64,000 nt of DNA from Henckelia pumila (GCF_033568475.1 NC_133121.1:8494001-8558000), one strand, 5' to 3'. Numbered from the stretch's first letter, positions 47,701-61,200 are shown. Numbers and translations are program-made. Notes: generated from the sequence alone by a model not told the origin.

Positions 47701-48327
47701 AACAAAAACACATAATCCTCACGGAGAGATTCACACAATTCAATTATAATGACCAAATAAACACATCCCATCAACATCCAACTGTTAAAATTCATTTTTT
47801 TACACAAGATTTTTTTTTATTTAACAAATCTCAATTGCAAAGTATTACCCTGAGAAAGAATGGAAACTGGACCACACAGCACATAGGCATTAAAACATTA
47901 GAAACCATTCAAGCGACACCTATAGACTGTAGAGCCTCATCCAATGCAAATTATATTACCTTTTTCTGAAGCTTTCGAGAAGATCACATCAGCAGAGGTG
48001 AGCATCAACGAAGCTAAATCCAACCACCGGTTTTGAATCATACATTCTTCAGCTTCCGCCAACAATCTACTGACCTGACTCTCCGCCACCTTTCGACAGA
48101 CATCAAAATTACAAAAAAAAAAAATAAAAAAAAAATCCGTTACAGACCTTAACCACAGAGCAACTACAATCATACGCACACCACCACAAAAACCTGCATT
48201 ATTTAATGCGCAGATAAATCTAGTGTACTATTACCTCCGGACCTGCATCTCCCCATGACAACTCGGCAGTGAAACGGACAACCGAGAGGGCAGGATCTTC
48301 TTCCGATGTGGGGACAACGGTAGACAT
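44736..48327 (-). CDS. eIF3m: Translation initiation factor eIF3 subunit M (PCI domain)
   Basis: Ten exons on the minus strand, all GT-AG: 48327-48235, 48089-47960, 47560-47422, 47347-47135, 47027-46889, 45680-45530, 45406-45297, 45217-45120, 45043-44974, 44825-44736. The joined CDS is 1233 nt (410 aa), close to the usual eIF3m length. The N-terminus reads MSTVVPTSEEDPALSVVRF. The middle has helical repeats (NLLENPYSRFFVYMKALNLA). The PCI domain spans roughly residues 210-370 (YLNFHATNATLLTSYG, LVDLSTIESGRVPYTLI), ending QAVQGLAIR. eIF3m is part of the octameric core that binds the 40S subunit. Phases match at every junction. The 1208-bp intron 5 is the longest. A telobox lies in the promoter. 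Confidence 0.93.
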
Positions 48328-48409
48328 TCTCTGAAATGGTAGATTTGGAACCCTAGAGAGCTCCGGTGGTGAAGAATAAAGCGACGAGATAAGAAAGACA
48401 GAAGAACCT

Positions 48410-48425
48410 AAACCCTAATTTAGGG
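48410..48425 (-). promoter_or_regulatory. Telobox pair upstream of eIF3m
   Basis: AAACCCTAA followed at once by its inverted partner TTAGGG, about 85-100 bp before the ATG. Teloboxes (AAACCCTA) are common in plant promoters of translation genes such as ribosomal proteins and eEF1A. Confidence 0.6.
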
Positions 48426-49152
48426 ATTGTGTCGCGAAAAAAAGAAGAAAAGAAAATAATATTTTTTCGATTTATATTTCACTTTTTAATTTAAATTGAA
48501 ATATTTTTGTACAAAAATAGAATTAAAATTCTTAAATTTTTATTCCGAAATTTAAAAAATAATAAGAAGAAACCTTTTTTTATTAATGTTAATATGTAAG
48601 ATAAAAAAAAATTTCTATAATAATAAACTTTTTTAAGATTAATTTTTCCGTACTTAAATATTAAATATTGTCTACATATATTTCATGAATATCCATAATA
48701 TATTCTAAAAATAATAATTCAAGAATGATATTATTTGAATTTTATTTACGTTAAATACGTGCATTTATAGATAAAATAAAATAAAAAAATTTCAGGATTT
48801 TTAGTATATTATATATTATTAATTATATACTTATATACTTTTATATATATATATATATAAACTCGTATTAGAAACAATTTTAGAGAACAGATATGGTTTT
48901 TTCATAAATTTCCACTAAAATTGAACACCCTAAATAAATAAACAAACAAACAAATAATGATAATAAGAATAACAACAACATAAAAATATAGAGATATTAT
49001 TTAACATTAAAAAATGATATTTTAGGAAAATAAAAGAATAAATTTTAAATTATCGATAAAATAAGAAATTGCAGATAAGATAAGTATCGAAATTTTTTTT
49101 GTAGAAAGCAAAAAAATGTCCATTGATGTAAACTCATTTTAAGCTTCACCAA
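48426..49152. other. Intergenic, very AT-rich, no gene seen
   Basis: Includes a short (TA)n near 48843-48859. Confidence 0.6.
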
Positions 49153-49620
49153 TTTTTTTTGTTTTTTGTTTTTTTTTTTTTTTGTTTTTTGAGTAAAACT
49201 TGTAGTATTATTAAAGAGACATAAGATCCTGAATTACAAATTTCACTAATCAAATAAGAAAATATCATGGTTTCCACACAAACGATGAACGAGATAAATA
49301 GCAAAAAAAACTAGTGAATGTACAACTGTATTTGCCGAGCGTAAAATGTGGCTTAACGAGCATTCTGTAAGATTGTTCAAGCGCCGACGAATATCTGAAG
49401 CAATAGTGCCAACATAATTGAGGTCTTCACTGTTTGTACTGCCAACATGGAGCCTGTTGTTATTTGGTCGATTTGCATACCATGTTCCCTCGTAAGCCTA
49501 ATCTCCTCATCAATAGCAATGAATTCCACAAAGACAACTGAAGGAGGCTTGCTAATTTGCTTCCCAAAAGCCAAGACTGGTTGACCCTCATGGTTTCTCA
49601 CTACTCCCCTACTGTAAATC
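49153..49620 (-). mobile_element. 3' fragment of an L1-type LINE
   Basis: Minus-strand reading gives RNHEGQPVLAFGKQISKPPS and TREHGMQIDQ, part of a plant LINE RNase H, followed by a 3' UTR and an A-rich tail seen as a T-rich tract at 49153-49190. RT is absent. Confidence 0.75.
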
Positions 49621-50410
49621 TGTTGGTTGTTTCATTGTTTCATGGTTTCACCAAATTAATTGAAAGTTATATTGCATATTTTCTTTAAAAATAGCAAAAT
49701 AGTAAATTTAATTAAAAAGTAACTCATTGTACAAATCAAGTAACTCACCACACTAGTCAATTTGTTGGTATGTTGGTGAAACATTTTCATAATTTCGAAA
49801 ATGTCCTTTTAATCACTAAATTATATATCTTACTTTTTTTTTTTCGTCCTAACTCCTATCATTTCAATTCCAAAATTGATAAATGTAATTTAAAATGATT
49901 TAAACAACATTATTTTTTTTACAGCTCGTGTTCATCTTATTTGTCGTGATGTGCTAATTAATAATAAAGTTTAAAAGTTTAAAGTAAGGAGCAATTGTAA
50001 TAAAATCCCCACCAATACTTTCATCTATTCCGTCAGTCTCTAAGTCAGACAAAATTTGTTTTGACTTCCTGACAAAATTTCTTTATATGTTTGAACTCCC
50101 TCATGGACATGATATTACCCAATTGACCTCATTCTTAATTGAAACCCACATTTACCCTTTTTATTTGTTGGAACAATAAAAAAATAAAAATTTAATAAGA
50201 ATAGAAGCCCAATTCCATCGGACAGTGTATTTCTCTTTTTTTTGTTGGAACATCACCTACTTTAAGAACCCTAAAAATTGAAGACGGCGTGCACATAATC
50301 TGTCAACCTTGAAGCCAGTGATCGGGGAGGAGACAAGATCCTGAAGTGTAGAGTTGCTGAACTCTAAAAATTGAACAAAAAAAAAGTATTGGAAGAGAGT
50401 TGAAGGTCTG
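49621..50410. other. Intergenic, no gene seen
   Basis: AT-rich, with only short chance ORFs. Confidence 0.6.
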
Positions 50411-51790
50411 TGATGAGTGCATTTTCTATGCATTAGTTTGTGATATTTTTAAATCTATTTTGTGTGCATTCATATTATTTTTTTGTGTTTTAGTACATGT
50501 GTGTGTATTTCACTCTCTCGGTTAATTTTGTAGGAAAATGGATTTTTGAAGAATAAATTACAGAGCAGCCTTTGTCAAAAATTAATTTTTAATTTTATAG
50601 AGCTCTAAATCCAATCTTTACCGTTCAAAATGAAGTTCCAGATGTTTTGAAGCTGCTGTCCAAATTTCAGCTTGATCTGATGGCTAGAACTGAAGATATA
50701 AATTTTTCAAGAAAACTGCGCGCAAGCAAGGATGTATGCACGGACCCCGTGCATGGTTCCGGATAAGGGTCCGTGCATCCTCGTAAAAAATTCGGCGTTT
50801 TCAGTTTAATGCACGGACCTAGACACGGACCCTTATCCAGGGTCCGTGCATGTCGCAGAATCAGAAAAAATAGAATTTTCGGGAATTAAAACTTTCAACT
50901 TTCCGAACTTTATTTCTTGGGCTTTCAAAGACATATAAATAGGATATTGTCAGAGGTGAAAAGGGGTTGGAATCGCATCAGAGAGGCGGCGGCTAGGAGG
51001 CTTGGAGATTGAAGAACGCTCCATTCGAGTTTTTCTTCCCTTTTTCTTTTGATTATTAAACTTTTGTTTGAACTATACTTTTCGTTTATTGATTATTTTT
51101 TCTTCAACCAAGACGGCGAGATTGGGCCGAACAATTTTATGTTGAATATGTGGATTTTGATTTGAGATTTTTAGATCTTTCTTCAATTCATTGATTATTG
51201 GATTTAAATTATGTCTTGTGAATAACCTGATCAATTATTTACTTGCTTGTTAATTAATTCCGAGTCGAAAGGTTAGGAATTGATTTTGATCACTCCAATA
51301 ATTGACATATGGTTAAACCGACTAGAAATAGTATTCGGTTTCAGTATGCGGCTTTAGGTGAAAACTGAATTCTCACAATTCCAAATGCATTTGAATTTGA
51401 TTTGAATTATGAAAGATTGATCCGTCAATATTTGAATAGGTTTAACTGTTCTAGAAATAGACTGTTAAATAAATTAGGAGAATTCGCCGTGATTTAAGAT
51501 TAAATCTGGATTCTGGATTTGCCACTTGTTTGCATGATTTGTTTGGTACCTGCGTGTGTCTTGGTTGTCTCGTTTTAATTGAATTTATTATTCTTGTATT
51601 TAATTATTATTTTATTTTAGTAATTAATTTTTTTAATTCTTAGTTCTCGTTTTATTATTCTGTCTAGATTAAGCTAAATAATTAATTCTTGAGAATTGAC
51701 AACAGTCCCTGTGGGATCGATATTTGGACTCTCTGTCCACTTTACTATTACTTGACCTAGTGCACTTGCTAGTTGATACCGAATTAAGCG
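50411..51790 (+). mobile_element. LTR-like sequence of a Ty3-gypsy element (solo or fragment)
   Basis: Starts TGATGAGTGCATTTTCTATG. Near its end it has ACAGTCCCTGTGGGATCGAT and TAGTGCACTTGCTAG, text usually found at the 3' end of Tat/Athila-like LTRs before a TGGCGCC primer site. Neither a primer site nor coding domains follow. The end coordinate is approximate. Confidence 0.55.
50727..50860. repeat. GCACGGACC / GGTCCGTGC inverted motif cluster
   Basis: GCACGGACCCCGTGC, AAGGGTCCGTGCA, GCACGGACC and GGGTCCGTGCA alternate in orientation and can pair. Same motif as in the solo LTR at 23637-23910. Confidence 0.85.
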
Positions 51791-52507
51791 GTCAGTCTGT
51801 TTCTTTCCTCAATTTTTTTATTAACTATTTTTTGAAATTGCAGGTTTATGGGTGAGTTTGTGTTTTATTTGTTGTTTCAATTTAATAATTACCTAATATT
51901 TGTATTTTTATAGTATCATTAGTTCAGTTAATTTCTATTAAGCGTGTTGAATAGCACATATCGCAACTCATTATTCAAGACCCAGTTTTTTCATCCTTCT
52001 TTGAAGAATTTTGTGGCAAATAATCAACAATTGTAGTTTGATTTGTGTTACATGATATGTGAGGAAATAGGATTTGAAGGCATGCATACACACTTTAAGA
52101 GTGCATGTGCACTTATATGGATGCCTAAGTTGAGTTACCATTTTTTGTAAATATCTTATCCTATGCATCGTATGTGGATATCTAAATTGATTTATTCTTG
52201 CTATTCATCTATTAATACCCATCTCTTTATTAATGTTTTGTCACAAAATCATATTATGTAGTGTCAATGCTACTTAACTTTTGTCAAAAATCATTTTTTA
52301 CATCAAATTTTTTTTGTGGGAAAGTGAGAGAGAGAGAATTGTTTGCATGCTTGAAAACGGATGTATTCCTCTTTACAAGAATACAATTTAATCCTTAAAT
52401 TTATGTTTTAGTTTCTTTAATGAAAAAATTGTTATCTTTTTTTAATTGTTTGAAAATTCTTTAGAGTATTGAAACGTGCATGTCAATTAAGTTATTATTG
52501 TGTATTA
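51791..52507. other. Intergenic, no gene seen
   Basis: AT-rich. It may include the terminal part of the MULE to its right, but no inverted terminal repeat was recognised. Confidence 0.5.
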
Positions 52508-54860
52508 GATTCAACATAGAATCTGGAAGTGGGTCTTGCAACCTTTCATTTTTTGGGTTGCTGTAAGTGCAAGAAGCAGTTATTTCGTGATTTCAATATT
52601 CAGTGGTTGTAGTTTGATGGATATATTTGTGAGGCTTGGAAAGAAATGTGCTGAGATTATTCCAGAATCTATAATTTTGCAATACTTAGCTCCGCAACAC
52701 AAGATGTACGTGACTTTGAACGACGACGAGGATGTTCTAAATATGATTCATCTTCATATGTGTATGAAGCTTACCATGATTGAATTGAGGGCAGAGAGTA
52801 AAAGCGAACATTTCAGTAGCCTAAATTTTGGGAGGTAAAATATTTTAGATTGGTCTCCATATTTTATTTTGATTTTTTTATTTTACATCTACTAAGCTTG
52901 ACATCGTGCAAAATTTGAAAATATTATGGTTATATAATTTGTGTTCTAGTATTATAATATAAATACATTTTTCTTGAAGATTATTGCTTCGTAAAGATTG
53001 ATTTATAGTGAACGCATATTTAGCAGAAGTGCACATGATATGAATTATTTGGAAATAGTAATATTATTTACATCCAATATTTGACATTGTGTATGGTAAG
53101 TACTTATTTGTATATCTTGCACCTAACAAGTTTATATCAATTGGTAAGGGTAGTTGATGAAGAAGACGGACAATCAAATAATGGTAATGAAGCCAATCAA
53201 GCCGCGTTGTGAAATACACTAGATGATTGGATTAATTGTATCTGTAGTATAGGTCAAACATTCAAGGATGTTGCTGAATTTAGAAGATGTGTTAAAAATT
53301 ATGATATTGCTACAAGACGATCATTTTTATACAAAAAAAATGATAGCGAAAAATTCATTGCTACTTGTACTGAAAAGAGTTGTGGATGGAGAATTTATGC
53401 TTTTAGATATAAAGCTGAAAATTTATTTGTGATCCGAAAATGCAATTTACAGCATACATGTGGTGAGAATAATCTACGGAGTAGAGGACATCCTAGAGCA
53501 GATGCAGCATGGATAGCTAATGTGGTGAAAGAAAAATTGATAGGAGAACCCTATTACCGTCCTTGCACAATTCAAAAAGACTTGCAAAGAGATTATGAGG
53601 TAGAGTTAAACTATCACAATGTGTGTAAGGGCAAGGAGTTAGCGATACATGATATTCATGGCACAGATGAAAGATGCTATGATAGACTGAGATGGTATTG
53701 TCATGTTGTTCGAGAAACAAATCCTGGAAGTGTTGCTGAGTATGAGATTGATCCCGTAACTAATTAATTTAAATGGCTATTCATTTGTTTTCAGGCATGT
53801 GCAGTTGGTTTTTTTTACTGGTTGTAGACCGTTGATATTTTTGGATGGAACTCATATAAAGAATAAGTATAAAGGTTGTATGTTACTTGATGTGTCGAAG
53901 GATGCGAATGATGATCTTTTCACAATTGCTTATTCTGTAGTTGATGCGGAGAATGATATAAATTGGGAATGATTTTGTTATCACTTGAGAAGTGTTCTGC
54001 TTTCATATCAAAGCATTTCATTCAATGGGTACATTTTTTTCTCTGACAGACATCCTGGTATTATCAAGGCAGTTAAGCTACTATTTACGGGAAGTCATCA
54101 TGCATATTTTTTTAGACATTTAGTTGATAATTTTGTGAAGCAGATAAATAGTCAGTTACTTACTCTTATATAGATGATTATTTTTTAATTTGTATATAAA
54201 TATATGTTTTTAATATGATTTTTTTATGATTTTAGGTGTTGCGAAGCTATCCAAAACATAATAAAAAACATTGGTTTTCAGTTTTCAAGAAATCTGCGTA
54301 TGCTTCATCTTTGCAAGAATATGAACAACATATAAACACTATCCTATAGTTCATGCCACTTGATAGGGATTTTTATTGTAAATTCTGAGCCACAAAGTTG
54401 GGCAAATTCATTGTTTCTTGGTGATAGATGGGGTGTTATAAATAATAACATAGCAGAGTGTTGGAATAATTGGGTTAAAGTAGCTCGATATCTCCCTATT
54501 GTGGGTATGGTGGACTATATACGTGTGCAAATCATGAACATGATGCACCGCCGACGTGAATCAACATCGATGATGGTTAAAGAATTAAATCCGAAAAAAG
54601 AGAAGGCTATTGCTAGCGTATATGTGGAATCTCGAAAGTTGAGAGTGAACCGGTCTTGTAATTGGAGGTTTGTTTACGGTGAAAAATCATTTGCTATTGA
54701 TTTAATAGGCATGACTTGTTCATGTAGATATTGACAAATCAATAAGATTTCATGCAAGCATGCTTGTGCCGCTATTGAGTTGAAGTCAATGTCACTTTAT
54801 GATTTTTGCGACAAGTGTCACTCGTCATTCATGAGAAAAATGATATATATGCATCTTCTA
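52508..54860 (+). pseudogene. Mutator-like (MuDR/MULE) transposase, decayed
   Basis: Fragments in family order: an N-terminal PB1-like segment (52616-52838, VTLNDDEDVLNMI); the MuDR DNA-binding domain (53210-53767, FKDVAEFRRCVKNYDI, CTEKSCGWRIYA, CNLQHTCGE); the MULE DDE core (53800-54160) with FLDGTHIKNKYKG (first Asp) and FFSDRHPGIIKAV (second Asp); WGVINNNIAECWNNW; and a SWIM zinc finger (CSCRY ... CKHACAAIE) near 54715-54780. A frameshift near 53815 and stops near 53210, 53768, 53970 and 54733 break it. Transposases of this family cut and paste elements with long TIRs; none were seen here. Confidence 0.85.
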
Positions 54861-54873
54861 AATACATCTTCAC

Positions 54874-55315
54874 TAGGGGTGTTCATGGTTTGATTAACCG
54901 CCCGAACCGAGCCGAAACCAAAAATTCGGTTTGAACCGAAAACTGAACCGAAAATTCGGTTTGGTTTTCGATTTTTGGATTTTTGGTTTTCGGTTCGGTT
55001 CGGTTTTTTTCGGTCGGTTCACCGAACCGAACCGAAAACCAATTTTTTTTATTTTTTTGAATTTTTAATTATTTTTTAATATTTTAATTAATATTTTTAT
55101 TTGTTTTTATTAATAAATAAATATAAAATAAATAAAATAATTTAAAAATATATAAATTCGGTTAAACCGAAAACCGAACCGAAAAACCGAAAAAATTTCG
55201 GTTTTTAACCGAACCGAACCGTTAAATTCGGTTCGGTTTTTGGTTCGGATTTTCGGTGAATTTCGGTTCGATTAACCGAAATTTTGGTTCGGTTCGGACC
55301 GAATGAACACCCCTA
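54874..55315. mobile_element. hAT-type MITE built of TTCGGTT/AACCGAA repeats
   Basis: 442 bp, TIRs TAGGGGTGTTCA and TGAACACCCCTA are perfect inverted copies. It is flanked by a perfect 8-bp target duplication ATCTTCAC (54866-54873 and 55316-55323), diagnostic of hAT insertion. The inside is nearly palindromic GGTTCGGTT-type sequence. It inserted beside the end of the MULE transposase remnant. Confidence 0.95.
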
Positions 55316-55438
55316 ATCTTCACTTAGTTCCTGCAATCTACCCATCGTGAAAGATGTCATCTGTGTAAGGAAAATTCCATAATCATTTCGGTGTATCATC
55401 CTCATTTTCACATTTAGTGTCAACTTCATAAGAATTTC

Positions 55439-58068
55439 TGTAACACCCGGTATTTTAAATACGTAAATCCGCATGCATAATTAGGGTATTTAATTATTTA
55501 AATTTGTGATTTATGGGTTAAATAATTATGTGAATTATTTGTGCATGATTTAATTTATTTTTAAGCATTTAATCCATAATTAGTGATTTTTATGATTTTT
55601 AGTATTTTAATTATTTTATCGCGTAGACAGGACCGTGGACGGACGAGATGACAACTTTCTAGCCAATTAATTTCATGAGCCTTTTTAGAGCCCTAAAATA
55701 TTATTTTGAGTTTTATTATCTCAAAATTTTTAGTATTTAATTTTATATAATTTTAGGAGTCCATTTTTATCCAAATTTAGCCATTTTAATGACTTTTAAT
55801 TATTTTTAAAATTTCCTAAATTTGTAATTTCGGGATTTTTATATTTTTAACTTAAATTATCAGATTTTAACTTTTATTTAGAGTTTTAAAATTTTATGTT
55901 TTATATTTAAAACTTTTAATTATCCTAAAACCTATATTAATTAAAATAAAACCCCAAAACCTAATCTACCCAAACCCTTAACCGACTAACCATTCAGCCG
56001 CCTCCCTCTCCCCCATTATTCATCTTCTTCCTCGATCAGCAAGCCCTAGGAGGTTCCATAGCTCGATTTTCTTAAAGCTTCGAAGGTGTGTTCGTCCCGT
56101 CGTCCCGGAATCGTCCCACGCACGTTTTTCTCTTCAATTTCGGTGAAAGGCATGATTTTCTTCCATTTTTTTTGTACCTATCAGATATTATATTGTGTGG
56201 ATTGTGTATGCATCAAAACTTTCAAGTTTTTTTTAGAAAATGGTTCGGTTGTTCGGTTTATGCCCAAGGTTTCTTGTTTTCCTTGTTCATGTTCACGTTT
56301 TCAGGTCCACCATGGCTGGGATGGCTGCTGGTCAGGGTCCTAGGTAGTGTGAGGAGGGTCTGGACCGAATGGCTTGAGGGGCTCGAGCCAAACGGCCCCA
56401 GGAAGTCGGCTGGTGCGGATTGGGCTCCCTTGGTGCGCAGGTTAGGGTTTTGAGAAAGGGGGGCTCGGCGAGTTGGTCCAGGCTGCATGGGGGCTGGGGC
56501 TGGGTCAGGTCAGGTCCGCCCAGACGTGGGCTACGTCTGGGCGGCGGCGCTCCGGCCAGGGGCGGTCGGAGCAGGCCGGCAGCAGCCAAGGAGTGGCTGC
56601 TGCTCACGGCCGCAGCCGAGAAGAGGATAGGGCATCGGGTTCTAGGGTTTTTTGTTGGGTCCGGGTCGGGTCTGTGGTCCGGGTCGGGTCAGTAGGGTAG
56701 TGGGTCGGGTTAAGTTGGTCCGAGTCCGGGTTGGTGGGCCGGGCTCGAGTCTTTTTATTTTTAAAGTATTTTATGAATTAATTGGTTTTTGGGCCAATTA
56801 ATTTGAAATAAAATTATTTGGACTCCCAAATAATTTTATTTGGGCTTTTAAAATTTTAATTAAGTTAGTCAATTAATTTTATGGGCTTTTGAGCCCATGA
56901 AAGTTATTGGGCCAGTCTTTGGGCTTTTGGGCCCATTGGGTCAGTTTAAGTTGTTTTTGGGCCTAGAATGTTTTATGGGCTTTAAATTATTTTAATTGGG
57001 CTTAGAACAATTTTATTGGGCTTAAGTATGTTATTGGGCCAGATTTAAGTAATTGGGCTTGAGTGTTAGGGCCAGCATTCCAGTACAATCCATGAGAAAT
57101 TTGCATGTGTCCTGATTATATATTTAATTATTTTTATGCATTGAAGTTATTTTAATATTTATATGTTAGTAAGAAATTAAATTAAATATATATGAAAGAC
57201 ACACATTTTATTTAAGTACATGCATTCATGAAATAATTTTATGCATAATTAAATGTTTAAGGTTGAGCCATAATAAAATATTTTATGTTGGAAGTTGAAG
57301 TAGTGTGACAATTTAAGGGGGATTTGTCCCCATATGTGAACTATTGAAGGACATTTTACTGCCAATTTAAGAGGTGATTCGTCACCGCCACGTACGTTGG
57401 TTTCCACGCTGATCAGTATTTAATGTATGATTTAAGGTTACACTACGGATACAACCATGCGATGTTAGAAATTTAACTGCTCAAAAATGTTTGTGTATTA
57501 TGTTATTTAAGTTAATTTAAGTTATGTTTATGCCATGATATTTTTAAGCATGCTCATTCATGTATATGTTATGTATTAGTATCCAAATGATTTAAATTAT
57601 TTTAAACTCTTGTTATGTTAGCATGTTGGGCCTCTTGGCTCACTACACTGGTATGGTGCAGGTGAGTTCGTAGAGGAGGATGTAGCTCCCACCGGCGGCG
57701 AGGACATATGAGCGGACATGCAGTGACCCCGTGACCGTGATAGTTGTCTGAGTCATTACGCATGTTTTTGAATATTTCAGCATGTTATACTTTTATTTAT
57801 TTTCAGTGGTTGAAAGTATTACTCATTTTATTTAACAATTTTCAGTGCATGCAAACTTTATTTATTTTGCTTATGACAGTATTTTATTAAATGTTTGACT
57901 CAGATATTTAATTTATTAAAGGTTGCATTTTTATTTAATTTATTTATTTTTAAATCTATTTATTTTGTGCATATATGTATGGGCATGTATGTACATATTT
58001 TTATTTAGTAAGTAAATAAAAAAAAATTTCGCATATTTATTTATAATTAGAGAGTTAGGGTCGTTTCA
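55439..58068 (+). mobile_element. 5' LTR of the chromovirus
   Basis: 2630 bp, TGTAACACCCGG ... GTCGTTTCA. Mostly AT-rich except a GC-rich block at about 56290-56760. ORFs in the block also occur in the 3' LTR and are not treated as genes. Confidence 0.93.
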
Positions 58069-58070
58069 GT

Positions 58071-58082
58071 TGGTATCAGAGC
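58071..58082 (+). other. Primer binding site (initiator tRNA-Met)
   Basis: TGGTATCAGAGC, 2 nt after the LTR end. Confidence 0.95.
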
Positions 58083-58254
58083 ACGGTCCTTAGAGGGGTC
58101 ATTACTGCTATGCGAGCTCAGAAATCCACGCTACCGGTCTGTAAGTTTTAAGTGTTTATAGCATGATTTACTTTTAAGAATTTAAGTTAGTATTAATGTT
58201 AAAACACTTAGTTATGCATGACGATTTACGAAAAGAAATATGTGGTGGTGCAGA

Positions 58255-61200
58255 ATGCCTCCCAGACCGATGAACATACGTGGGGAATCTACACCTACAC
58301 CTCCACCTCCACCTCCACCTCCGCAGAACCCACTTGCAGCATTGGAGCAGGCCAATGCTACTTTGATGGCAGGGGTTACTGCTCTGTTAGAGCAGCAGGC
58401 TCCACGTCCTAGAATGTCCCATGAGGAGGACGTAGCTGAGCGGTTTCAGAAGAAGGGGCCGAAGGATTTCATTGGTACCACCGATCCTTTGGTGGCTGAG
58501 GGGTGGATTCGTTCTTTGGAGTCCATCTTTGCATATATGGGGATCACAGATGCGGACAGGGTGAACTGTGCGACGTATATGTTGAGGGGAGACGCAGCTC
58601 TTTGGTGGGAGGGTGCTGCCAGGGGAGTACACCTCCCTACACTGTCTTGGGCGGAGTTCAGGCGTGTCTTCTACGCCAAGTATTTCACGGAGGATGTGAG
58701 GAGTCGCATGATCCGGGATTTTATGAGTCTCCGGCAGGGGGACAGGTCAGTGGTTGAGTATGTGAGCCAGTTCGAGAGGGGCTGTCATTTTGTGCCTCTG
58801 ATTGCAGACAGTCCACCGGAGAAGATGAGGCAGTTTGTGGAGGGACTGAGAGCGGATATAAAGCACGACGTACGTATGATGGACGTCGCTACATATGAGG
58901 CGGCAGTTAGTAGAGCACTGAGGTCAGAGGAGGGTAGGAGAGAGATGCAGCGAGAGCAGCAGGGTAAGAGACAGATTCAGTCGGGGTATCAGCGACCATC
59001 TTCGCAGCCTCCTGCGAAGAAGCAGTTTACTGGGCCGGCTAAGGGCCCGAATCCGCAGCAGAGGCCGCAGCAGCAGAGGGGCGGGGGCCCTAATGCTATA
59101 GGTTTTCCTACTTGCCCGAAGTGTCAGAAGATGCATTCGGGACCTTGTCTGTTGGGAGCAGGAGTTTGTTACCACTGCAGGGAGCCAGGGCATCAGATAG
59201 CTAACTGCCCGAGGAAGAAGAACACGGCTGGTAGAGTGTTCGTCATGCAGGCAGAGGAGGCAGACCCAGACACCTCCTTGATCACCGGGAGAATTCTAGT
59301 TGGAGGCAACTCCACGTTTGCATTGCTAGATTTTTGGGCTACGCATTCGTTTATCTCCCTGGAGTTTATCAGGCGGATAGGCATCACACCTGAGATTATT
59401 GACAGTGGGTATGATGTTACTATGCCGTCAGGACAGATTATTTCTACCTCAAAGGTCATTCGAGAACTGGAATTGGAGCTTCAGGGACACTCCATTCGAG
59501 CAGATGTGGTGGTTTTGCCATTGAGTGGTTTTGATTTGATTTTGGGTATGGACTGGTTGACAGTCAATGGAGCTTCGATTGACTTTCGTCGGAGATCAGT
59601 GTCAGTGAAACCATCAGAAGGCGACCCGTTTACTTTCCATGCATCTCAGAGCAGTGATTTTCCTCAGGTGATATCTCTTATTCAGGCGAGGAAGTTGTTG
59701 AGACGGGGTTGCCAGGGGTTTCTAGCAAGTATTGTCACGGCCTCAGAACCATCTAGCAGATCATTATCAGAGATAGAGGTGATTCGTGACTTTCCGGATG
59801 TCTTTCCGGAGGATGTTGTAGGAATTCCACCAGTGAGAGATGTGGAGTTCAGCATCGACTTAGTGCCAGACACCGTGCCTATCTCTAAGACACCGTACAG
59901 ACTTGCTCCTATCGAGATGAAAGAGTTGAAGGAGCAGATTCAGGAGTTGTTAGAGAAAGGCTTTGTTCGTCCTAGCTTTTCTCCGTGGGGAGCTCCGGTG
60001 TTGTTTGTGAAGAAGAAGGATGGCAGTATGAGACTGTGCATCGATTACCGAGAGCTCAACAGGGTTACAGTGAAGAACAAGTATCCACTGCCGAGGATAG
60101 AGGATTTATTTGACCAGTTTCAGGGAGCTTCAGTGTTCTCCAAGATATATCTGCGATCTGGTTATCATCAGTTGCGTGTAAGAGATGCAGATGTGTCTAA
60201 GACTGCTTTCAGGACACGATATGGGCATTACGAGTTCTTAGTGATGCCATTTGGGATGACCAATGCTCCAGCGGTTTTCATGGATCTCATGAACCGAGTC
60301 TTTCAGCCGTATCTAGATCAGTTCATCATAGTCTTCATTGATGATATTTTGATCTATTCTAGGAGCATCGAGGAGCATAGACAGCATCTTCAGACAACCT
60401 TGCAGACTTTGAGGGAACATCGGTTGTATGCCAAGTTCAGCAAGTGCGAGTTTTGGCTTGAGCAGGTGGCATTTCTGGGCCACATTATTTCGAGAGATGG
60501 GATTGCAGTTGATCAGTCGAAGGTTGAGGCAGTGCAGAATTGGGGTATTCCAAAGAATGCTTCGGAGATTCGCAGTTTCTTGGGTTTGGCAGGATATTAT
60601 AGGAAGTTCATCAAGGGTTTTTCCTCTATTGCAGTACCCTTGACTTCCTTGACCAAGAAGAATGCGAAGTTTATCTGGAGTTCAGACTGTCAGAGGAGCT
60701 TCGATCAGCTGAAGGAAGCACTCACTACTGCACCAGTGTTAGCAGTGACAGTACCACACGAGGAGTTAGTGGTGTACACCGATGCGTCTAAACTGGGTTT
60801 AGGCGCAGTACTTATGCAATGTGGTAAGGTTATTGCGTATGCGTCGAGGCAGCTGAAGGTTCATGAGCAAAATTACCCGACGCATGACTTGGAGTTAGCA
60901 GCAGTGGTTTTCGCTTTGAAAATCTGGAGGCACTATCTGTATGGAGAGAAGTGCAAGATTTTCACAGACCACAAGAGTCTCAAGTACTTCTTCACACAGA
61001 AGGAGTTGAACATGAGATAGCGCAGATGGTTGGAGTTGGTGAAGGACTATGACTGTGACATTAGCTACCATCCGGGTAAAGCTAATGTAGTGGCTGATGC
61101 TTTGAGTCGGAAGTCGTCAGTGGTATCATGTTTGACCGTACAGTTACCACTACAGAGCGAGATTCAGAGATTTGACTTGGAGTGTTATCCGAGTGGTCAT

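Noticed and set aside
52536..52838. Independent small gene of 100 codons
   Set aside because: Better explained as the N-terminal part of the decayed MULE transposase.
56086..56700. Several overlapping GC-rich open frames in the chromovirus 5' LTR, repeated at 63355-63949
   Set aside because: They overlap on both strands, lie inside an LTR, have no recognisable domain and owe their length to GC richness.
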